64,000 nucleotides of DNA from Mytilus californianus (taxonomy: Eukaryota; Mollusca; Bivalvia; Mytilida; Mytilidae). Of the stretch, positions 50,101-62,100 are shown one piece after another. The translations under genes were made by a program, and so were the position numbers. The notes under the pieces are model-generated. The model did not search any database. It was given only the letters and a program-made list of their open reading frames with translations, and had not been told where the DNA came from. How positions within the stretch are numbered: the stretch's first letter is position 1; each line of letters starts with the position of its first letter. Location of the stretch: the NCBI RefSeq assembly GCF_021869535.1, contig NW_026262659.1, positions 9,672,001 to 9,736,000 of the forward strand, read 5' to 3'.

Positions 50101-53100
50101 TCACACAATAAAGAAATGAAATTCATATAAACAAATTGGCAGATTTTGCTTTTCAGTAATGAGAGATTTATTTTAGAATCTATATAAAATATTGAGATGT
50201 GGTATGATTTTTAACGAGGAAACTAGCCTACTGAGTCCACTGAGCGGATTAGATACGTCTTCAAAGGTTAGCAAAACCAATACCGTAGAAAAATTGGTAC
50301 TGTTAATGTTATTTAGTCAGTCATAAAAGGATCCGGCATGCCATAATGTGAAACAATATTCAAACGAAAAACCAACGACCTGATTTATTGCAAACCAACA
50401 AACGAAAACAAATATGACAGACAGCAGCCTGTGATAAAAATTTAAATCACAGGCTCCTGACTTTGGACAGGCACATATCGAATGTTTCCCCTAGCCCGAG
50501 TGATTTACAGCACAACATAAGAACGAACTGTAAAATTGGTTGGAAATTATTTGACTCATAATTTCTTTAATCCAAATCATTACTATTTTGCATGTAAAAA
50601 TTTGAATATCTATACATTCTACAAAACTATTTTAATGTTTAATTGAAAGATCAAGTGTTTCTTCTCGTCATTTAAAAAAACACTCTTGTTTCAACAACAA
50701 ATTACCAAAATGAAATTTTCTGGGTTGGTATTTTAGCACTTCAACGATTTTTGGACAATGTGCTAAATAGAATGTGTCTGTGCATATTTGCTGTGACTGT
50801 TGTTATTAAGCTAATGGTTGACATTCAGATTACGAACGTGTTTAAGTTACGGTTAGTTCATGTTGACCTTTTTTGCAAGTTAACTTGACGATTGATTGTT
50901 CCCATGTAGTTTCCATATCGAAAGCGAGTTTTAAATTTTTTTCGAGCACATACTTTAGAAATACTGCAGGCGTTTTATTAGTTCAGAAATAATTCATGAG
51001 GCTTGCGTTTAAATTGTTTTTACCACGGGTTGAACCTTTATGTCAAATATTTTACCAAGGGCGATACCCGTGATAAAATCAATATAATTTCAAGTGGGTA
51101 TGAATTGTTTCTCTTCTAATAGGAGAATAACAGTAATTTTTTTTCATCGAAACGCTATAGGTGAAGGCAATTACATGGTGTTGAAAGAATTGGGATGTGT
51201 TACATAAAATGGCATTATCAATTGCCGCAGGATGGGTGTTTATCGCTTAAAACAAGTATTTGTGTATGCAGACCTCAAATAAATATTTTAGAAATATACC
51301 GATTGCATGTATTTACTTACTTGATTACTTAACAAATTTAATAAATCTTACTTTTATTTAAATAAAATGAAAATCAGCTTTCAAAATATTTGTTACATCG
51401 TTTGTTTAAATTTCCATGTTTTGACGAATATCACATTCGTGCATTTTCCCATCAATGCTTATGTTCTTACGTCACATTTATTATCGAACGTTAAATGACG
51501 CCATTTACACCATTTGACTTCTGGTATATCATTTATAAAAGCATACAACGTAGGAGTATAGATGGAATAGCCCAAACAAATCATGACGTTGCCAATTAGC
51601 TGACATACTTTATATTTGTATTTTATCAGGAGTGTGTACTCAAAGCGTTTGAAGAAAGTCATATTATAATGTTTCATATACTCATCCAGAATAGTCGACA
51701 TAAAACTGGCTTGTTAACATTCAAAAACAGTCGTTAATATCTACATGATCTAATCATCTCACCTCTTTCTCATTATATGAAAATGGCCTTTGATTCCTGC
51801 ATTTGAATTTTTATCTATGATTCCATCAGGGTTTATCAACGCGACAAGTGCAAGACTGAAGAATAAAAAAAATCGATTGCAGATATGTTTCAGGACAAAT
51901 CTCTTGTTTAGGACTGTTTCAAAATTACAAAGTTTAACAAATCATTTCATATCATGATATCACGTGCTTACACAACCAGGCAGTTACCCTTGTTTTTTCC
52001 TTGAAAATTTTTCATTTCAAGGCGTCAATATGGAATTAATATTCACTTTTTGTGTGTAAAATTCATCAACAGTACTAGTCTCTTTTAATATAATTATCAA
52101 AGTTAAACGCAAGCCTTGACATTACTAAACATGAAATATAGACATTTGAAAGAATACCTATTTATAGCCATAAGATACAAAAAATGTGGATCTAGTAATT
52201 TCAAAATTGGATGTTGTAGCGCAAGGTTTCTTTTTGTTGCAACACTAATTCCTTCCATCATTAAGTGCGTGTAATCTACAAAAAAAATTATCAAAATCAT
52301 TATGTGTGGAAAACAACTTTGATATATTTTAAAATATAAAAGGATTTAAAATATAAGAAAATCACTAAACGTACGCTGGATTCATAACCATGCAATTTGA
52401 AAAAAAAATTATTTGCATGTTAAATTACAAAAATATATTACACGAAAAGAAATTCATCCAACCCTTTTAAGTACTTGGTAATACACAGAGCAGGACAGTA
52501 AAACTGTAACAATGACATTTTTACAACATTTCATTCGAATGAAGCAAATTACACATTTAATTTCTAAAGGGGAAACTTTAACAGGCACGAAAAAGCAATA
52601 ATAGAATATTCAAATTTAAGTTGGAAAATCTTTTTTTTTTTATATACCTATAAATCCATAAATGAAATGACTTACCTAGTAGAAGATATTGTAATAATAG
52701 ATTTTTCTAATGTTTATTATTTATACTTAGATGAGTAAGAGATTGGTGATATGTAGAATCAGCAAGACTATACCACATCTTTGCCAACATCCAGGTGTAC
52801 TTTGGATCTGATGGTAAGAAAACCTGTTATAATAGTAAGATGAGAAATTTATACAAAAAATCTTGACACAGAAAACACTTTAAAAATATCAATATTAAAA
52901 CCTTTAGGCGGTATATTAACATTAAATTCATATAAATACTATATGAGAAAAAAAAAAGAGAAAAAAATAAAAGTGAAAATTAGATATGTGGTAGTGTGAC
53001 GTTGAATTATTTGAAAATCAATTAAATGTATTTGAAACCAGCCTGTTTGCACATTATTATGAAGTGGCCTATAATTGTGCTTCATAGCGTCCTTAAATAC

Positions 53101-56100
53101 TCATGATACTGTGGATTCATTTATTTTAGTGGATACTAATTGTCGCGGATTGAAAAAAAATGTAGTTTCTTATAGTAAATTTGTAGTTCGCTGAATATTT
53201 GAATTCGTTGAATCACGAAATCCACGAAAACTGGTATACCACGAATAATATTGAATCAACAATAGATTATTTTTCAGATCTAGAAAGGGAGAACCATTGT
53301 GATGTCCTAAAATCGATTTATATTTCAGCGGTTTTTTTTTAAGATTCAGGATAACAAGATATTTTTCTGCAAAATTTTTAAAGTTTGTTCTATGACAAGC
53401 AGCTGAATTTATTTGAAACCGACCTGCATATTATAATGGAATTAACATGAATAAGTAAAACGCTTGATTACGTCCTTTCAGAGATTTTGTTTTAGTATTC
53501 AGAAAAAGAGAATCATTTTTAACGTGTATAGTAAAAAGTACTTTTTAATTTCAGTTTGTAATATGTATTTTTACAATAACATATACTATACTTAAAATGT
53601 TTTATTACCACTGATGTAGAATTCAATGTTATAATGCCTACCTTTTAACCTGTTAATCCCTCCCTCTGCACATTTTGCTTGCAAATGCCTTACCAAATCA
53701 GAAGATGATCTGTAAATACCCCAATTAATTCTACTAGAAACCAAATCTGCCTTGCTTTTAATTTCTGTGTTATCTGCATTACTATACTAGAGAATAATAT
53801 GACATAACTGTATCACAAAAAGGGGTCTCCATCACTTACCGGGTTACGCGGTCCTTTCTGTTGAAATAACTGTATAGCTATTGGCATCAGATGTTTGGAA
53901 TCGTTGAAATAGAACAGAATCAAAGGACAAGTCATCTGCAAGTATTAGAATATAATAAATTTGTAATAGTGTGATTCGTTTTGGGGTTCGTTTTACTCAA
54001 AATGTAATTCTTATGCAGTTTTTTTTATATTGTTCATCATTTTGCCTGTTTTGGCCATGCGTTTGTCGATCCATAATATAATCCTTTGACTAAGTTTTAG
54101 CTAACTGTGCGTTCTCTTTGATCAGAAATGTGTGTCATTTTGTTGGTAGTATCGATATGAAGAATCCCTAAGTTTGTTTGTTTGGTTTGATTTGGGAAAT
54201 ATTTTTTTTTTTGGGGGGAAGGGGGTACCTTGATTTGTATCTTCGTAATCGATTTATGAGAATTGAACATCGGAAAGCTATTTTATCTATATTTACAATA
54301 TACTAACTTCCTTCCTTTTTAAAATATTGAGGCACATGCCCTGTATTTCATTTAAACCGGCGGTTATTATTTTTTAATTAAAGTCAGATGACAAAGATTT
54401 TAGCTACCGAGGTAAATTGGAAAACACACTTAATTCAGAAAATGAAATATAAACAAATATTTCCCCGTATTTCAAAATACATTCCTTACATAAACCAAGA
54501 TGAGTATATAAATAAATATAATAGTTATGAAACAGAACTTTTAATTTCAACCAATTAGTGACCTATAGGTTTTGTCAATATTTGATATCAGTCACACACA
54601 ATATACTTCAAAGAGTGAGTTTCATTCCCAATACCAGCAAGAATAAATTGCAAAAGTCAAATGTGACTTTTAGAAATAATCTAATTTGTAAATACAAACT
54701 TTATGAAATTAAGCACATAACGAAAACTCGATTTTTTTGTAATGTGATTACTACGTTTCAAGGAGCGATTAAAGGGGCGTTGATTATAGATGGAAACACT
54801 GTATGAAGGCTGCCGTTACAAAAATCATTTGAATTGGTGTCATGATATTTACCAGTCATTAATGATAATTTATAGGTTTTTGTTTTTAGCAAATAAAGAA
54901 TCTTATTTTTTTTCCTTAAGTGTTTCTTCAAAATAATGTCCTGAAAAATGAAAATCGGTTTATTTATTTCATTGCAAAAACATAATAGTGTAGAATTATT
55001 TAATTTGCGAGGATTCCAATTTTTGTGCATTCAGAAAAAAATGTAGTTTTTTGGATATATTATTTCGTGTTTTTGCGGCCAAAATCAAGCATACAATGTA
55101 TGTTGTTCAATATTTGATATTTACAAATAATGGAATTCGAATCCCATATTTATCGAACATTTAAAGAACACACGTCAGGTACCTTGTTTTGTCGAAATCC
55201 AATTAAAAAATTATTTTTGTGTCAGTATAATACATAAACTAAGATATATTGAATACACGTGTACATGGTAATGAAAAACTTCAATTCGGGTGACGAAAAT
55301 AAAAAGACACTGTATCTATTGTGGGTTTAACGATAATACAAATTACACAACAAAATAATTTCCAAGTTTGATTATGTTGTTGCAAAAAACAAATATCTCC
55401 ATTCCAAAACCGATTTTATATAGAATCTAACTGCATGCTAAATTAATATAATAAAACTTTATTTAGAATTGATATCCATAAGAATGCATTGTTGTTCAAG
55501 CGCCTCATATATGCTTCGTGTAGGCTGTCGTTGCAAATTAAAAGCCTTGCATTTTTTATGAGTTAAACTTTATACTTACTACAAGGTCTTCGCGCTTAGT
55601 TGGACAGTCTTCTAATATTGACAGGTTTATGATAAACAGTTTTTTACCGTCCATTACTTGTTTCATTGTCTTGCCTTCTAGGAATGGCTTGATCATATCT
55701 TCAGTCACTCCAAAACTACGACATGGAAAATATAAAATAAAACTATTATTCCAAATTTATACAACATTAACGTAACATTTTTATCTGTTTGAGGTCTACT
55801 GAAAAAAGGAATATTCTTGGTAAGTAAACAGAATGTGAAATTCATTAACTGTTAATTTTTTACCAAATTTCGATTATAAAATAATTTGATATTATTGATC
55901 ACAAAATATAAAATTCTACAAAAATTTAAAAAAAATGTGAACGATATGTACATACATGCCTACGAATGTAACTTAAATACGCTAATGGTTGTTATATAGA
56001 TAGCTGTCATATTTTAAATATTCACGCAATATATATAGCTTATCGTACACTTCGTTTAAATTAATACAAAAATATTTGTTTAAACGAAATGTACGATAAG

Positions 56101-59100
56101 CTGCATAACTATCTTATATTAGATTTTTTTATAAAAATGATTCTTCATTACGATACAAACATTACCGGAATAACATGTTTCTTTGTTTACCTTTCTAATG
56201 TCGTCATATTTAAATATAAATGTTAATTTGATGAACTATGAATGTTTTCGTATTTCAGCTGATGTTTTTGACACAAATATTTGCGATCAATAGTTTCTTT
56301 AAACCGGGTTACGTAATATAATTCAGCTTTCACAAAGAAGGAGCCAATGAATTAGGGTGTTTCTGTCGAAGTGTGTCATGATATTTTAAACGATGTTTGT
56401 GGACTGTCATTTTACTCAATTAATAAATTAAAAGAAAAATTAAAATTCAATTTTTCAGATCAATTACTTCGTCGTCATTTACATGTAACACCTGATTCTA
56501 AATATTGACAGATGACACTTACTTTTGTGGAATCGTAGTGCACAGTTCTATTAATAACGAATTTAAACTACTGAGTCTCTGACGTCCAAACTGAGCATCG
56601 TCGTTGAAGTATTCTGAACTCTGTGTATAAAGGTTACAGAAATAAAAAAAAAACATGTATAATGAACTTTGTTTTGTTCGTTTTTGTTTTTTTATCTTTT
56701 ATGTGACTATTCTGTATAATATATATCCAATACGCCTTTTTTAAGTATTTGTGTACTATCTTAACACAATTGACAATCATTATGGTTTCTCAGGTAGAAG
56801 TGATGTTATTTGATAAAATCCATTACACATTCTTGGCGACCACTGCAAAAATGATATGACTCGATCTGTGTAAATAACTGACTAAATACGAATAAAATAA
56901 TAAACTATTCTAAAAATTTCAAACAAATAAAGCAGATAAATATATCATCCGGAAATTAATAATGAAAATAAAAAGAGGGACGAAAGATACCAGAGGGACA
57001 GTCAAACTCATAGATCGAAAAGAAACTGACAACGCCATGAGACATATGTCATGCTCCGTTAAGTGAGCATGACATTTGTCTCTAGAATAATCTCTTAACG
57101 TCCTTTTAATCATTGTAATACATGAATGTTCATGAGTGTCAAATTGAAATGCACTTTAAAATCCTATTCTTTACAAGGTCAAAATTGCTTCTGATATTAA
57201 CAATTTCAATGCTGTCCAATTGCATCAATGTAAACTGAATTTAGTAAGAATGATTCGTATCATACAGGTTAACTGCCTACTAATTTATTATACTAATTGT
57301 TAGGAAGTACAGTCATACAAAAGAAGAAGTAATATTCTTCAACAAAGTAGAGTGATCGAAATTATAAATTCTTCTACATTCAGATCCGTGCTTTCCACAG
57401 AGAGTCACATATCAAACAATCATAGCATTAGCACACCACAGAGTCCGATATGCTTTTAATATCGGAAGATCCATACAATGTATTAATCACCTTAACTAAC
57501 CCGTAAATTATCGTTTCATCTCGGCCTCTAGCAAATCTTTCACATCAAATATTCATGTGCGTTTAACTAGTTCATTAACTGCTATCAAAGATCTTATCAT
57601 TAACTTTTGAAATTTTGTTTGCAAATGTTGTATTATCTAAATCAATGATGATGACAACTAGGTAAGTAACGATTAACACTGTAAGTATTTACCTCTGGAA
57701 CTCCAAAGGCTTTAGTATACACAGTCTTGACGTCTTCAACATCCTCCCATTTGTTTTGGTTGGTCATCATCAGCTTGAAGCTTTCCGCTTTTAATTTTAT
57801 GCCTTCTAAAGCAAAGTTGACCTGTTTTTAAGGGGAAAACCATTATACCATTATGTTTGGCAACTACACACTCTTTATTAATTAATCACATTTATGTCAT
57901 TCGTTTTGATTCTAAATTATTCTACTTTAACACTTTCTTGTCATTTAAAATGTTTTTGTTGGTTACATGAAGCTGTCTAATTTACAATCATACCACATTT
58001 TTTATTTTCTTGCTCCGTTAAATTGTAGGTATGATTGTATCAACATAAACAAATATTAAAAATCAGATGTTCGAATGTCGTCTAGTTCCATTTACAAAAA
58101 GATGCTCCTATTTTGTATCGGTCGAAGAGCTAATATTAGCCACACGTTTCAGATAAAAACTTTGTGTTAGATCTAAATATTCCAGCCTGAACTAGTACGA
58201 TTACCAACATTATGTGAGTATTTGTAACATTAGTTTAGTGCCAATGTCGTATCATTGAAATTCTTGTACCGAAATTTGAATAAAGTAGACTTGAAAATAC
58301 CTGATGGATTGTCTTACATACATGTGAGTTATATTGGAATTTTATGCGACTGGCAGAGGTTTTGCTAGCTATAAAACCAGGTTAAATACACCATTTTCTA
58401 CATAAAGAAATGCCTGTACCAGGACAGGAATATGACTGTTGTTTTCCATTCGTTTGATGAGTTTAAGCTTTTGATTTTGCCATTTCATAAGGAACTTTCC
58501 GTTCTGAATTTTCCATGGAGTTCGGTATTTTTGTTATTTTACTTTTGGTATTTTTGTATAAACTTTCGAAAATGTATATCTATATAATCCAAAAGTGCAA
58601 ATGTTTTCTTTCAAAGGCATACCATGTATTGCATCGAAATCAAATATTTATGATCATTGTATTACATAAACTGTGAGAAACAGAGATGTATATTACTAAG
58701 AAAGCCACGTCATTTTCTTTTTTTGTTGTTGAACATCATATACTCTTATATAAAATCAGTTAACTTTATATTGACAATAGATTGTATTACAAACATTATG
58801 CACCCATGAATTAGTATTGACCATATTTTTTCTTAATATTGAAAATCATAAACTGATTTGATCAATCATTAGACTTGGTAGCCAGGATGGATTGTATAAC
58901 ATATATGTGAGCAATATATATTGGAAAACATTTTACTAGCATTGTGTCAACAAGAATCATTCGAGCACACATATATTGTTTCTCTTTATCAAACATTGTG
59001 TAATCTAAAGTCTTCTTTTTATTAAAAAGCCTACAACTAAATCTATATTTATATAAAAAGAACATATCCCTGGTGCATGAATATGACGTTAAAAAATATA

Positions 59101-62100
59101 ATTCATAAATCCGGTAAACAGAATTAACTGAAACATAAAAAACGAAATTAGGTTAAAATTATCTTTAGAAAAAGCTAAAATCTAAAACAATAAAGTATTC
59201 AGTCATTTTTAGTCTTTACGTCAATGTTCAAACTTATACACTATACACTATGGTAAATTCAGTACTGTTCAGACAAATCGTTAGCAGTCAATTCAGTACT
59301 GTTCCGAAGCATTTCAGACGATTAAGTATGATGTTGAAGTGTACAGGTAATTGTCAACTATTGAAAAGTCTGAACATAGATTAAACATATCTTAATTGTA
59401 ATTCATTGTAAGCGAATTGTCTGAACAGTACTGAATTTATCACACTGGGTAAGTCTAAATGTTAACTGAATGACGGACAATGACTTAGTAATTCATTGAT
59501 CAGTCTAAGAGTTAATCAGATCAAAATGATCGTTTCAGTTAAAAAAAAAAGTTAACTAGTAAAGGCTAGTTCACATGCTTATATCAGTTATTAAAGAAAT
59601 TCTTTTTATTCCAGACTAACATACACATTAGTACACTTCCAACGGATGAAGCGTAAAGATATTACAAATCGTCTGTGAAAACCCTTTTCAAATCCAAAAA
59701 ATAGATATAGACAGGATATATCATAAGTGTGGATAGCAATGCGTGTTTACTGATAACAAATCAAAACTCACTTTGTAATGGAATGAAAATTTCTCATCTT
59801 CTGGTAATTTTTTGACCTGAAAAAAATAACATAAAATACGATGATATTTGTTTTGTCAGATAAAATTTAACAAGGTTTTTAAAATGCAATTTTTTTTCAA
59901 GAACTGATTTTGCTATTAAGATGGCATTAAAAAAATGCTCGAATGGAGTTTGGGAAATCCGTAAAGTATGACAAGGCCAATTGTGTAATGCCTTCTGTAA
60001 GTACACATTATCCGTTCACCCTTGGCATATATTGCGTCATACTAGCATCACAAAAACATAAACTACACAAAAAGGAAGACTTAAAGACAATTTCCCCTGC
60101 AAAGTAAATGCTTAAAAGTAACAGACAACAATTAAAGAATATTATTACACGAGGTTCTTTTCAAAGAATTAAACTCAAAACTGGGTAGTGTGAGCTGATG
60201 TTGAGATTCGAAGACCTAAATTTGATCTTGAGATGAAATATTAATGACGGTACCAATGTTAATGAATGAAAAAGATTGCTATTCTGTTTTAGTGTAGCCA
60301 AGTATTTGTAATTATTTGTATCATGCATACATATACCCTTCATATCAGCTATTGCAAAATGATTCTAAACCGAGTTTTTCAAAAAAGAAATTTTCGCAAA
60401 GAATTAATTCAATTGATATCAGATAAGTGGGAAAATAAGCACCGATGGTTATTTTTTTGGGGAAGAGGGTATTTATTTTCTTTGGAAATTAATATAGAAT
60501 GGAAAATCAGCACCATAAAAGTTATTCTGCATTTATTTTTCATCAGAGTTTGATAACAGGTATGTCGAAATTATAACAGCAATACCTCTGACCAATTAAA
60601 AAAAATAAATGGAAAAGTCCGTATTTATAGATTTTATGGATTTATATAATACGCAAAAACAGCAATATTACAGCTCTTTTACTAACATTTTTCAACAAAC
60701 ACATTTAATGAAAATTTTATCAAAGTGCTAACATCACCAATCGTTCGAACATGTTCTTGAATCAGCATCAATCGGAAAATTAAGCCCTTCTTGCAAATGT
60801 CGAAATGGGGAAACCCTGTGTGATGACGCACTTGCTCTAACATTTTGAATTCTCATCAGATGGTAATTTTATGAAAAAGTTTTACATTTCATTATGTTGG
60901 ACGCTTTCAAAAATCAGTGACTATCAACTTTTACTAGGATGTTGTCCCTCCGAGATAGTCGTTTAATTGAAAAAAATGAGTGTATTTACTGAAATAACTT
61001 AGGGATTGATGTCAAATAATAATATCCGCAATATCTCTAGAAACCGCTTGAGTTTTAAGTGGCAGTTGTGATGGTGGATGGATGGATTGTTTTACGGCCA
61101 GAGCAAATATATCATGAGCATAAGGGCAAGAAGATATTAGTGTGACATGAATATGAATATAAACTCTGAATTACACTAGTTAGACACGCGGAGCCAGATT
61201 TCAAACTGATTTTTTCTGTGTCATTTGGTCTCTTGTGGAGAGTTGTCTCATTGCCGATCATAGCACATCTTCTTTTTTTCATATTTATAGTACATGTAAA
61301 CAAGGTAAACAAGTACGAATTTTCAAGTACAATGTATTTGGTTTAATACGGTCGGCAATCTAACCTTCCGAACCTGATGAACACATTCTTCTACGAGACC
61401 ACAGAGGTGGTTATGTCCTTGGATGTTTAAATAAAATGTTCAGGGCAACAACATTCTATGCCTGTACTAAGCACAACACAATTTGTGTCAACGGATACTT
61501 CCTTCTGCTCAGTAGTTCTTTTCAATATCCTTTAGTATTCTTCAATACTTCACCAATGCATTCTGTAAAAACCATTGGTAATGTCAGTTCTCAAAATTAT
61601 CAGTGACATCTGTGATCGTCCAATTTCAAGTGTAATAGTATATCAAACGGGCATTTAATTTCGATTTCAAATTGTATTCTTGGTTTAAATTTGAACTATT
61701 TGAACTAACAATGAATATCTACCTTTTTAAGCAGGTGACTACAACAAAAATGCCCGAATCGTTCAGAAGGTTAGAATAATAATTATTATTCTGTTAGAAT
61801 TTACGAAGTAATCTCTTGAAGCCGTAATCACTAGTAGCAAGAGAAACGGTCATTTTGGTCTGATCAAGTCTTAATCGACTGAATTTACCGCAAGGGAAAA
61901 ACGTTAAGACTTTTTCAGACTTTCAGACGCTGTTCCGATATACCGTGTTTAGTCGTGTCAAGATAAATAAGACGGAAGACTCTAGCGTTCGATTATTAAT
62001 ACTGCAAATATATTTTTAATATTTTTCTTAAATAGCCCTAGTATAAAATTTATCCAAAAGATATTGATACTTCCTCTATTGAAGCTGCATTCTCGGATTT

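Noticed and set aside
51459..51701. Open minus-strand frame between LOX exons 9 and 10, with a possible donor after KYKYK, as an extra or alternative exon
   Set aside because: Its phases do not allow joining to exon 10 (it would end in phase 0, while exon 10 needs 2 nt). The residues do not match the LOX family, whereas exon 10 joins exon 9 perfectly.
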